From: Mytilisepta virgata
Taxonomy: Eukaryota; Mollusca; Bivalvia; Mytilida; Mytilidae
Direction of reading: 5' to 3'
Length of the DNA: 64,000 nt
NCBI GenBank assembly: GCA_028015205.1
Contig: JAPWFG010000025.1
Location: forward strand, 124,001-188,000
Positions 20,901 to 29,714 of this stretch are shown here, one piece after another. Under the pieces are notes generated by a model. It was not told where the DNA came from, did not search any database, and saw only the letters and a program-made list of their open reading frames with translations. The position numbers and the translations under genes were made by a program. Numbering within the stretch: the first letter of the stretch is position 1; each line of letters opens with the position of its first letter.

Positions 20901-23862
20901 ATCAAATCAGATTTTTCACATGACCATGATCTGTTTCAACCTCACTTCAGATAACACATGGAAGTCAACTACTTGTACTCTGTCTGTCTCTCTGTCTCTC
21001 CCTCCATCTCTATGTCTCACACACCGTTTCTCTCTTTTTCTTATTCAAATTATAATGCAGTTTTTTTTTTATATAAATACAAGTTTATTTAACATATCTA
21101 TAGGATGTAACAAGACAAGTGAAAACCCTTCCAATGGTGCAAAAAACAGTTATAAATATGATTATTCGACCTATTTCCACTTTGTTTAAGTTTAAAGTGT
21201 AACTCATATGTGTCTCTCTAATATAAGATAACTCTGGTAATGAAGACAACATAATTAAACATAATTTTCCAATACGCCTCTCGTTGATTCCATCCTGTGT
21301 GTGAGCATCCAGACGACCACGATGTTGATGCAGGTAAGGTAAGTGCTCTTTCTGCATAATAGTTTCTATAAGTTGAAACTTGGTACACGATTCCTTCGTG
21401 GGTAAGATTCTCTTAAAATATTGTTAAATCATATTAAATTTTATGACAAACACTTACTTCTTCAACATGTTCAACAAGAAGTGCTTTACCTGCAACAAAG
21501 TTTACACACTTCATGCTTAAGAGTGTGCATATTACCTTGTTAGGGGTATGAGGAAGTTATTTGGAAGACATGTATGTCTTAGCTTACGCCTGAATTCTTG
21601 GTTTTGCCATTGTTCTTTTCCCTTCCGTTCATATTTGATATCATTGGCTCGACTTTTCACGGGACTGGACACTATCTGGATGGATTTTGCGTTTGTGATC
21701 AAATCAAGGCTGATACTAGAACGGCAGGAGGTGCTTTAATCTATCGATGCACCTGAGCTGTCCCATTCGGTATTCCCATCATAATCTGTGTTGTTTGATT
21801 TCATATTAGCTTTCTATTTCACACAGAGATCTATTGTCAATAATGTTGGGGCAGCATGATGACCTTGTTGACTTGAATTTCATACACCTATTGATCTATT
21901 TGACATTCTGTTTCCTAAATATTTTAACTAATCCTTTTATTACAACAGAATTAATGAAGTGTACGCACAGTTATATATTTATGGATAAAGAGGACAAATA
22001 TACCTAAGGAGCAAACCAAAAACGCAATCTATTAGACAGACAAAGAACAGCCACAAGCACAACAATTAAACAAAAAACACCGAACAACACGAACTCCTGT
22101 TAAACCAGTAGTGAACTCAAGTGCTCGGAAGGGTAAGCAGTCCTTGCTCCGTATACCATGTATACGGCACCTTTCATGAAGTTCTGGAAAGTCACAAATC
22201 GGTGTAGGTACATGAAATGTCAGGACAGAAGGAACAGGTTCAACATCATCTTACATATTGGAACACTGTAAGATAGTTAAACATTAAAACTTCTACCTGT
22301 TTTTCTAAACAAAATACGTACATGGTCTTAAATGACAATCCTCGTCTTATCTTAATTTACAAACAAATAGTGATTTCCTTGAGCATAATTTGATTTATTT
22401 GTCAATTGGACAAACATCAATTATAGATAATAATATTTGTCAGAAGTGGCGGCAAGAGGGAGTAATTCCAATTTTATGTATAAAGGCTGCATATGCACAC
22501 GATAAAACTGTTACACCATTAGTATCAGATGGTTAAGTGAAAGATAATAAAAACTAATCTAAAGATTTTTTTACATATTTTATTTATACTTCTTACATTG
22601 TATTATAATAATGGTTTTGGCTCTTTTGTTTGAGTCAAACAATATTTTATTAGATTCCAGTTTAATAGGATAAAAGAAATCTAAATCTAATACATGTGTA
22701 TCTACCCGATGAGGTCAAATAATTGATATATAATGACAAAGACTCTCTATTTCAATGACTGAATATAATGTTTAATAAAAGAAATATATACTGAAATTTT
22801 ATTTTATATATTAGAATATGACAAGCTCCTATATTAAGGACGGCGGCGTATCAGAATGTATCAAATATAAATTCTGTGATAAGGTATGAAACAGGATGTG
22901 ACTGGTAATGTAAGCAAGATATTTAAAATTAATTTCTCTGGTAAAGGATATTAGAATTGTCATTTCAGTATTCTGTTTCAAAACATTGAATTCAAGGAAA
23001 AAATGTTAAGCAGCCTACTGTATTTAACTAAAGACAAGGTTAACAAATTATTTCGGTATTATGTGATACAGTTTATTAGCACTGTATCAAATAAATAAAT
23101 AACAATGGGCCATTTTATTGATGAAGTTTAATTGCAAAGGCATATGCATGTAATATTTTGTGATCTGTTACAACGAATGTCTGTACAAAATTATATTTCT
23201 TTGATATAACTTAAATGACACCTGTAATTGATCAATATTTTTCAGTTCGTTTTGAGGAACGACGTTTATAAACAAACATATTAATTTAAAATAACACAGA
23301 TTAACAGTAAACAAATATTGTTATCTTTATACTTTTTCACAGTTTAAGTTAAATACTCATCATTCTTTTATTGATATATGATAAAAGTTTATTTGGTTAA
23401 ATTAAGTTACATGTATTTGAGTTATCTTAGTTCCCCAAAACGGAAAAAAAGTGTTGTCATCAATGTTCCGGTCAAAACGTGTTTTACTCGACGAAAAAAA
23501 AGTGTTTTTACAGTAATATGTTTGTTTAACACAACAATTTTGAACATTTGGGAAATATTTCTGACAGTCATTTACAGTCATAATTTTCTCCTTTGGAATT
23601 AAAAAACTGTCCTTGACCTTGACAATCCTTTTTTCAGTCAAAATTGACAGCACATGTAACAGTGTGCTCTGTTCTTCATTGGGCCTGTATTGTTTTGTCA
23701 CAAGATTTTTTTTCATTAAAAACTAAACAGAAAGTATTTAAAAAAACGACCTTAGTTCTATCTTACAATTTTGATAAAAATTATAAGCCTAGATATATAT
23801 ATCTTACTTTGAGCCACTGCACAAAACACTATTACTGGCATGCAAATCCAGCAGGATTTCAT
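2766..23862 (-). CDS. Fucolectin/EGF-like single-pass receptor with tyrosine tail (gene A)
   Basis: Predicted plasma-membrane receptor. Exons read on the minus strand: signal peptide (23808-23862), an uncertain 21-residue exon (20065-20127), the C-terminal half of a fucolectin/tachylectin-4-like (F5/8-related) carbohydrate-binding domain (19752-19973), four EGF-like exons (18418-18615, 17314-17457, 13128-13271, 7585-7722), membrane helix (7054-7164) and cytoplasmic tail (2766-2992). All internal junctions are phase 1, and the total is 1302 nt (433 residues) with the uncertain exon or 1239 nt without it. The tail holds YINT, YDGL, YEVV and YQNAL; YxN and YxxL-type motifs are known SH2-binding forms when phosphorylated. 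No catalytic domain. The N-terminal half of the lectin fold was not found. It lies downstream of the phosphatase gene in the same orientation. Exact ligand and name unknown. Confidence 0.85.
3230..3560. repeat. Palindromic AAGATATCTT array
   Basis: More than ten copies of the palindrome AAGATATCTT or one-base variants, spaced about 20-30 bp apart by AT-rich spacers such as ATAAACT. Lies in the last intron of gene A. A minisatellite; spacers are not unique sequence. Confidence 0.85.
3595..3715. repeat. CGTGTAACGTGTGAAT minisatellite, part 1
   Basis: Degenerate units of about 24 bp of the form CGTGTGCGTGTAACGTG TGAAT. The same array reappears at 4375-4480. Confidence 0.7.
4375..4485. repeat. 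CGTGTAACGTG minisatellite, part 2
   Basis: Same unit and strand as the array at 3.6 kb, separated by about 660 bp of unrelated AT-rich DNA, which suggests an insertion into one original array. A Family C fragment follows (about 4545-4640, minus). Confidence 0.7.
5010..6447 (+). repeat. Family A tandem-repeat element, copy 2
   Basis: Full-length: opens with CCCCTCACCTG, has at least five units with a 165-bp period (TAAACTAAGTCCCC near 5160, 5325, 5490, 5655, 5820), then older-type units, and ends GGACGACGGACGCCAAGTGA and a GGTCAGGTGAGGTAAAA hairpin. In the last intron of gene A. Confidence 0.85.
7054..7164 (-). CDS. Gene A exon: transmembrane helix
   Basis: 37 codons: acidic linker (EETGDTASVIG), then GALSVLIVAVFALILV and RYTIT. 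I chose the GTAGAC donor at 7053 because it gives phase 1, as required by the tail exon; a GTATAC site 14 nt earlier would need a different acceptor. Read-through ends in TAA nine codons on. Confidence 0.8.
7585..7722 (-). CDS. Gene A exon: membrane-proximal EGF-like repeat
   Basis: 46 residues: CGPGLFGFKCEGNCSTC, CDKNSGKCVLGC, EGYYGDLC. Complete laminin-type EGF repeat. Phase 1-1, donor GTAAAA. Confidence 0.93.
8520..8600 (-). repeat. Dispersed repeat (GATTTACGACTC type)
   Basis: Reverse copy of a segment also seen at about 3160-3205, 35345-35415 and 35690-35755 (landmark TTCGTCGATTTACGACTCAT). Confidence 0.6.
9080..10017 (+). repeat. Family B tandem-repeat element, copy 1
   Basis: Units of about 160 bp (landmark AAAACCTTATTGCGCATCTA near 9230, 9390, 9550, 9705, 9860), then GGACAGACGGACC and a terminal hairpin ATCCCCG...CGGGGATAAAA. 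Inserted into the retroelement tail, which resumes immediately after. Confidence 0.85.
10235..12225 (+). repeat. Family B tandem-repeat element, copy 2
   Basis: Starts GTCGGAGTCGACAGTTATAC; six units of about 160 bp between 11220 and 12120; then GACGGACGGACGG and the hairpin TATCCCC/GGGGATA at 12194-12224. Interrupted by a Family A copy at 10327-11112. Confidence 0.8.
10327..11112 (-). repeat. Family A tandem-repeat element, reverse copy
   Basis: Opens with the terminal hairpin AGCTCACATGGC...GCCATGTGAGCT and ATCACTCGTCGTCCG (complement of the usual end), then four units of 167 bp (TTTACTTAAAGATCTTCTTG near 10540, 10710, 10870, 11040). Nested inside Family B. Confidence 0.85.
13128..13271 (-). 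CDS. Gene A exon: EGF-like repeat
   Basis: 48 residues: CSSGTYGLNCSQSCNGC, DTDTCKPGWKVGPKC. Same 144-nt size, phase and GTAGGT donor as the exon at 17.3 kb. Confidence 0.92.
13412..15799. mobile_element. 2.4-kb TIR element with TTAA ends
   Basis: TTAAGGGGGTAGGCCTGGG at 13412-13430 is matched by its exact reverse complement at 15781-15799: a perfect 19-bp inverted repeat, or 15 bp with a TTAA target duplication. TTAA duplication is the piggyBac habit, but no transposase frame is visible, so this would be a non-autonomous element. It carries a SINE at 14708-15055. Located in a gene A intron. Confidence 0.75.
14708..15055 (+). mobile_element. tRNA-derived SINE
   Basis: Pol III A box TGGTTTAGTGG (14720-14730, exact match to TRGYNNARNNG) and B box AGTTCGATTCC (14766-14776), then a conserved body and a TAAATAAATAAG tail. 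Not a true tRNA gene: the tRNA-like part has no clean acceptor stem and runs into a 270-bp body. A degraded relative is at 20160-20395. Confidence 0.85.
16045..17285. repeat. Segment flanked by CGAC-rich repeats
   Basis: AAAACGACATNCGAC motifs cluster at 16060-16150 and again at 17160-17275, around about 1 kb of sequence without recognisable genes. Possibly the two ends of an element; weakly supported. Confidence 0.3.
17314..17457 (-). CDS. Gene A exon: EGF-like repeat
   Basis: 48 residues: CNMGYFGENCNQSCAGC, then an acidic/aromatic segment and CQPGWQYDNRC. Same length and Cys plan as the next exon, so the two probably arose by exon duplication. Donor GTAGGT. Confidence 0.92.
18418..18615 (-). 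CDS. Gene A exon: EGF-like repeats
   Basis: 66 residues with 15 cysteines, starting CPLNMYGTNCTMSCPTNC and ending CKSGHYGQYCDK: about one and a half MEGF-type (laminin-EGF-like) repeats. Acceptor TTCCAG, donor GTAAGT, phase 1-1. Confidence 0.92.
19310..19605 (+). repeat. Family C dispersed repeat
   Basis: CACTGCTGGTGGACTGTAAA, CCCCGAGG and later GCACTGCTGATGAGTTGT. The same layout occurs at 43490-43800 and in reverse fragments at about 4545-4640 and 35600-35665. I recall this as a widespread bivalve repeat; class unknown. Confidence 0.7.
19752..19973 (-). CDS. Gene A exon: C-terminal half of fucolectin-like domain
   Basis: Encodes RVNGFSLYITN, then GYLCYRD, FDIGCHATGRDVVFYN and ends IELCYVEVHG. 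The GFSLYxSN, CYxD, GRxVxxYN and LCEVEVYG blocks are those of fucolectin/tachylectin-4 domains in bivalve receptors. 222 nt, phase 1-1; joins directly to GCPLNMYG of the next exon, the usual lectin-EGF transition. Confidence 0.88.
20065..20127 (-). CDS. Possible gene A exon of 63 nt
   Basis: Open, phase 1-1, strong GTAAGT donor; encodes NSAYLFGGMAYGVTRCVSKG. The acceptor (GTGTATAG) lacks a pyrimidine tract and the product does not resemble the fucolectin N-terminal half expected here, so it may be spurious. Skipping it keeps the frame. Confidence 0.35.
20160..20395 (+). mobile_element. Degraded SINE body
   Basis: Shares TCGACANCATTTGCGA, TGTAGATGTC and ATGCCGC...AGANNNGATTGGTA in order with the SINE at 14708-15055 but lacks the tRNA-like head. 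Old copy. Confidence 0.6.
21985..22265 (+). repeat. Dispersed repeat (GGTGCTCCGAAAGGGTAAGCA type)
   Basis: Segment TAAGGAGCAAACCAAAAACG through GTGCTCGGAAGGGTAAGCAG. Relatives at 33905-33995, 44360-44420, 48262-48430, 50215-50270 (reverse) and 63590-63640. Noncoding. Confidence 0.7.
22270..23800. other. First intron of gene A, no further features
   Basis: AT-rich. I searched it on the minus strand for the missing fucolectin N-terminal exon (W, YYR and Cys-rich blocks next to splice sites) and found none. Confidence 0.4.
23808..23862 (-). CDS. Gene A exon 1: signal peptide
   Basis: MKSCWICMPVIVFCAVAQ, a typical signal peptide. The exon continues as 5' UTR to 23868 after acceptor TTTTCAG, so at least one noncoding exon lies upstream. 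Donor GTAAGA, phase 1, matching all later gene A exons. Assignment to gene A rather than a separate gene rests on strand, phase and position. Confidence 0.7.
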
Positions 23863-23868
23863 AGTAAC

Positions 23869-24479
23869 CTGAAAATAGTTTTGAAATTACTTGATATTAC
23901 TTGATATTTGTCGTATTCATGTATATACAAAAGTAGTTTCTTCTTACTATACACATATAGATGTACAAGGTACATGTATTTCAATATCAACAAAATAATG
24001 TCTAATTGAGCAAACGGGCAGAATGTCAAAATGCAAAGACAAGGCGAATTGTTAAGATTGGTATCACAAGAAGATATTAAATAACCAGCAAACAAAGAGA
24101 ATCGGAACAGGAGAGAACTAGAAAGAAAATAGAGGAGGGCTGATGGTAATTGCTTTGTTAACGCCACCCGTAACGTATAAATGTAGTTTCAAGTTGGTCT
24201 AATTATTTAAACTTTAAAACACATTTTTATTCAAAGTATATGTCAAAGATGATTCTTTTTTATCGTCTGTAATACATGTATGCAATTTCCTTTTACAAAA
24301 TATAACCAAACTGTGACGCATGTCCGGTGTGGGTGTCTAACATGTGTGTAGTTGTATACATGATATATCGAGAAGCCAACTGATATAGTATAACTTTCCT
24401 TATTAGAAAAAATATGAATCCCTAAAAATATGAATGTCTTATATCGGCTCTAAAATCAAATAAAAGAAGAATGTGTCCA
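23869..24479. other. Upstream region of gene A
   Basis: A TTTTCAG acceptor abuts the first coding exon, so the promoter and a 5' UTR exon lie further right, at a place I cannot fix. Nothing else recognised. Confidence 0.35.
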
Positions 24480-24957
24480 TTGGTCACGGATGTCCCCGCT
24501 AATAAATATGCAAGAGTCAATGTACTAATTCAAACCTATTTACGATTTGTTTTCGTTGAAACAAAGTAAAAGTTATGGAGTGCATTAAACGGAAAATTTG
24601 GCAATTTTCAATTGATAAAAGGGCAAAACAAAAACGATGAGAGTGACGACACTCTAATGTGAACTTGATCAGTGCCTGGTAGTAATAAGCATTTTGTATA
24701 AGTTTCAAAACATTTGGTTGAGGCAAAGTAAAATTAGAGTGCGGGAATGGCAAAACGACAATTTTATCATTAAGGGTAAAAGTGACTCAATCCAACTTCG
24801 AACTTGATCTGTGTTTGATGGTAGGTAATAAGCGTTGTGTATACGTTTCATAACATTTAATTGAGGGAAACTAAAGTTAGAGAACATAAACCAATTTCGG
24901 ACAGACGGACAAGGGTAAATCTTAATGGCTCCCCTCGCCTAGCAGGGGGGCATAAAA
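24480..24957 (+). repeat. Family D tandem-repeat element
   Basis: About three units of 150-175 bp (TTGAGGCAAAGTAAAATTAG near 24538, 24716, 24860), then CGGACAGACGGACAAGGG and a terminal hairpin TGGCTCCCCT...AGGGGGGCATAAAA. Same build as A and B, unrelated sequence. Confidence 0.75.
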
Positions 24958-25339
24958 AAGCATCCAAATGTGCTAATCAGTTACGTATGGTATTATACGT
25001 CAGGTTTGTATTCCATCGTTTATATAAACACTCCATAGTAGAAGTTCATTTGCCGACTAGTCAGTTCATTGATCAATATCTTTGCAACTATGTGGTCGAT
25101 ATTCTGGGAAAGCTTGAAATACTAAGAACTGCTCTAGGAGAACTGCATTGTTTTTTGCAGAAATTGTGTTTCACATGACAAAACTGACTGAAGCGATACC
25201 TATGATTTGCCTAAATAAATTTATACAAATATAATACATAATTTGAATATAAAAATGTTGAAAAAAAGCAGTACGAAGTTTTACAAATTTTGTAGGAGCA
25301 ATTTAATGACATGCAATATAAAGTAATATTTAAACTTTT

Positions 25340-25640
25340 TACATCTTATAAATGAATCCCTTAATTAGTCTTCTTCTAGATCTATATTTTTGAAACGCCA
25401 TTTCGCCGTTGTTGTCTCTCTTCATCAAGTCTTAAAAACTGGTATAACCCACAATTGTCATATGAAAATTCCTGTACCAAGCCAGGAGTATTACTTTTGC
25501 TTTCCAGTTGTTATACAGTGTTATAAGTGTTTGGGTGCTTCCCAACTCTGACAGGTGTTTTACGGACTTTGATTGTGGCGTTTCCATTGGAGTTCCCTGA
25601 TTTGTTACGTTACTGTATTCCCTTCCTCTACCATGAAAAT
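25340..25640 (+). repeat. Dispersed repeat (CCTGTACCAAG type)
   Basis: ATGAAAATTCCTGTACCAAG with CCAGTTGTTATACAG recurs at about 62540-62690 and partly at 8275. Noncoding. Confidence 0.55.
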
Positions 25641-26214
25641 GAAGTCTAGATTAACCCTGTAGGGTCAATGCAGGAAAAATGATGGCGAAAGAATCTTTAA
25701 AAAATATATGACCGAAATCTACTTTAACTTTTAAGCTTTTACATGAGTTCTATGGAATGTGTTTAATTATTGACTTAAAGTTCAAGCTTACAAAAGGAAC
25801 ATTCTTGAACCAATAAAAAAGGAAATTATATTTTTATAGGTTTAGTTCTAACATCTGAAACTGTCTATAAAAAGTATAACTTACCTCTTTTATATCTAAC
25901 AAATTGAAGTAAATTCCAAAACTTTAGAAAACTATTTTTTTTTATAATCTCGTAACGAATACATGTAAATACAGATTACTAAATAAACACAATGTTTTTA
26001 ATAGATGTTTTATTGTTCCTCTTTTGAATTCAATTATTATTCTTCTTTTATGTTAACTATACAAAAGGGAGGTTGCTCCGCTTTATGATTAAATACAAAA
26101 TATGAAATTTAAGAACTTGCATATTAACACAAAATGATATGAAACAAGGAAAATATTTTATATAATTATAATAGTCAACTCATTAAAACTATTGTTAAGG
26201 CAGATAAAATCCCA

Positions 26215-26497
26215 AATATTTTGTTAATTTATATATTAAAAAAGCATAAAATGAAAAATGTATGAGGAGTTTAGGTCACAGGATTCAGTTTCCAATTTTC
26301 GAAATTCCACCCCTGTGGGCCCAAATTTTTGAAAATCAAAATTCTATAACCTTATTATGTTAAATAGAAATTAAATGCATGGAGTTAAAAATGAACGAGG
26401 AGTTCTGGAGACAAGGTTATCTAACGGACGGAAAGATGGACAGACAGCTAGACCGATAACATATAGCCGTGAGCTTCATTCGAAATGCGGGAATAAA
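26215..26497 (+). repeat. Family B fragment
   Basis: One to two units (GAGGAGTTTAGGTCACAGGA, CCACCCCTGTGGGCC) and the end GGACAGACAGCTAGACC...ATGCGGGAATAAAA. Truncated at the left. Confidence 0.75.
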
Positions 26498-26889
26498 AAT
26501 AATTTTTGGTCTGAAAAATCATTAATAGTAATGTTATCATTTGGACGCCTTTTCCCGGTTTATATATGGAATGCGCTCCGACTTCCAACGACCTTAGCGA
26601 AATTTAAAACAAGATTGCTGCTAAAAATATCCTGGACTAACTCTGGTTCTGATCACATGTACCTTGACGATGACATTATGGACATGTTACAGATTCTTAT
26701 AGACTATCTTTGTTTAATTATAAGGCATTTAGTGGGGATATGTACCAATTGAACCATCTCTTCGCTGATCGTTTTTTTTTTATATGAATCGGACTTTATT
26801 CAAGGGTTACCAGGTGACAATATAAAACGAAACTGGTCCAATCCTTCAACTGAACATTGCTCTATGTATATAACGTTTTATCGGTTAAA

Positions 26890-27420
26890 TATCTACAGAT
26901 ACAAAGGTCGAGTTGAGCTTTTGCCATAACTTCGTCGTAAACTTCCCTTTAAACATTTTCTCATCTAAAACTACTGGACCAATTGGGAACAAACGTTGGT
27001 GGAACGGTCCTTGTCTGGGCCTGTTCGAAAATTGTCTCCGACATCCATGACTTTCAACCGACATGGCTGCTGTTACTTAAAATGGAAAAAGTGGACGAAT
27101 TTCTTTTGTAGAACTACATATTATTTCAGATGGAACCAACTTGGCAGCAATGGTCCACTTTCAGAATTGTGTCCGATGACCCAGACTGTTTGCAAAATTG
27201 ATTTAAAAGTATTCTTGTCACGAAAAAACTGAGCCAATTGAAACCATACATGGAAGAAATGGTCCTTAGATAATTTTCTTTCAGATTTTTGACCGACACA
27301 TGCTTTGTCAACCAAGATGGCAGATACGAAATCGATGTGGCAATCCGTAACATCCTTATGAACAATTTTAATAACATAGTGACTATCGGGGAACCAGACC
27401 ATGGACACTTAAGAGATCTT
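26890..27420 (-). repeat. Family A fragment, reverse
   Basis: Shares CTACTGGACCAATTGGGAAC, TTGGCAGCAATGGTCC and CAGAATTGTGTCCGATGACC with other Family A units. Degenerate; open frames here are chance. Confidence 0.65.
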
Positions 27421-27984
27421 GGGACCTGACAACAAATACATCATTCAAAATGGGTATATCTGTACTGATATAAATTTGGTTTACGCAATCGTCTGTACAA
27501 ATAGTGATATGGAATATATCGGAGAGACATATCATCGCCTTGGTGACAAGAGAGGAACACTTGCGTTCAATAAAGATTGGAACTGATTGTCCAGTTGGCA
27601 ATCACTTTCCTGGTCGCAGCTCGTCAGATGTCCGCGTAACCGTTTTAAGGACAGTTAACGAAGAGGGGGGAGGGGGAGGGGAATACAGACAAAGCCTTGA
27701 GCAGAAAATAATTTTTAGCCTGGGGACACTCCGACCCCGTGGAATTAATATAAACAAATCTTAATTTCAATTCATTTTACTAAGTATGCACACTAACTTT
27801 TTGCTGTACAGTTATCTTATATGGTACGTTTTCTATCCATCATAACGACAAAGATATGCTCGTGATCAAGACCATAATCGTCGAAACGTTGTTTTTTTTT
27901 TATAACTTTTTAGTTGATTGTTGTTTTTAACGATTTAATATTTGGTTTTGTTCCACTTTTATACATTTAAGTCGTTTTATGCCC

Positions 27985-28325
27985 CAATTAGATTTATGAT
28001 ATTGCGAAGTGACTTCCGTCATCGAAAATTTTCCATCCGCCGCTATTAAGGGAAAAATTCAACATGCTATGATTTTGACGAAATTTGGTTTCCAAGTACA
28101 TTATGATGTTGCGAAGTGATTTCCGTCACCGAAAGTTTTACATCTGCCGCCATTTTCAAAATGGCCGCCAAAATTCCAAAAATTCAACATGCTTCTATAC
28201 CAACGAGATTTGGTTCCCAAGAAGATTATGATATGGCAAGGTGATTTCAGTTGTCGAAAATTATGGCATAACGGGAAGGGACTTGTGTGCTTCGCTTGCA
28301 AGCACAATCATTACCTGTTATTTTT
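27985..28325. repeat. Tandem repeat, 112-118-bp unit
   Basis: Three units with the landmarks TATGATATTGCGAAGTGA, TTCCGTCATCGAAA and ATTCAACATGCT, near 27999, 28110 and 28229, ending TTCGCTTGCAAGCACAATCA, a small hairpin. Confidence 0.75.
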
Positions 28326-28329
28326 TAAA

Positions 28330-29710
28330 TGGCCTTGTAAATAAATTTGCATGACAAACGTTTAAATACATAGTTCATTATATTTGCAGTATGAGGAAAT
28401 TAATTTTACAACAATATATTAATATCATTATATCTGATGCCCTATTTTATAATTCTAAATTAAAGAAATACTTGTATCTAACATACATTGACCTACACCA
28501 GTGAAGTTGCATTTGAATAGAATATTGAGTCATCTCTGCTGTATGTGAGGATTTGTGTTGATATCAATGTGATAAATATAACTTATGCATAGATCAAGTA
28601 GAAATGAAAAAAAAAAAAAAAAAGATGAAATGAACATTTTATGATGAACCTAATGATTGGTATTTTTTATATCACAAACAAACACTGTCTATGTTTATCT
28701 TATGATTTTTTCTGCTATTCGAATATTCTGTACAGCAATACATTTTCATGTAAAGTTATGGCAAAAATGTGCACATTCAGCAATAAAAGATAAATTGTAT
28801 CTAGTTACTTTATGAACAAACATGGTGTAAATGTCCGGAAGAAAGATCCTATCAGAAGTGTATTGTCACATTGTTGTTGAAGTAATAAGTTAAATGCTTT
28901 GATTCATCTACAAAATGAAAGATGTCATCAAATTTGACAAATTAGTAATATAAATTCGGATACAATGAGGCAGTAGGTAGTATAAAAAAAAATTAAAAAA
29001 AAAGAATTTTTTTTTTATGATAAAGAATACATTGTAGCAATACTGTTTTAGAAAAGTTTTAAAATATTTCCAATGTACATTTGTACAATGTAATTGTAAA
29101 ATACATCTCAACATAACGAAACAAATGTGGATGAAGTGTAATCTCGAAGTTTGATTCTGGGATATTTTGGAAAGGTTTATTTCAAACGCTTAGAGAATAA
29201 CAATTAATGATTTTGAAATTTTACGAAAGATTTCCAAGATATGTTATCTTGAATGTTTTCAAAATGTGTTTCATTCACGTTTTAAAGCTGTTGAACGTTA
29301 GCATTCTAAGATAACATCCCTTTAAAAATGTTTAAGTGTGCTGAATCAAAAGACTCTCTACATTCTTATTATGTGTTTTTCAACTATCAATTATATAATT
29401 TTAAAATAAGGCTATCATGAACGTTCTTTCCATATATATTATACATGTATATATAATTTGCCAATTTTAGAATAATTTTGAAAGGTTTTAACAATGTTTG
29501 ATTGTATCAGAGAATTTTTTTTTAATTTGAAAAAAAAACATTTGTAATAACCAAGTATAGGCGTTTAATTTTCCAGTGTATGTAATAACTATGCATTTTT
29601 TCTCAATTTTTATTTACAAATTATCATCCTTGCTCACATGACAAGGAGAGAGGTTTTTTGTTTGTTTGTTGGTCAACATTAATGATTTATTGGAGCGATA
29701 ATTATACACT
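28330..29710. other. AT-rich intergenic DNA
   Basis: No gene, splice-phase exon or repeat recognised apart from homopolymer runs (poly-A near 28607, poly-T near 29010). Confidence 0.4.
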
Positions 29711-29714
29711 AACA

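Noticed and set aside
26375..26752. 125-codon plus-strand frame as a gene
   Set aside because: It begins inside a Family B repeat end; the second half (IWNALRLPTTLAKFKTRL) faintly resembles a LINE tail but no coherent protein is visible.
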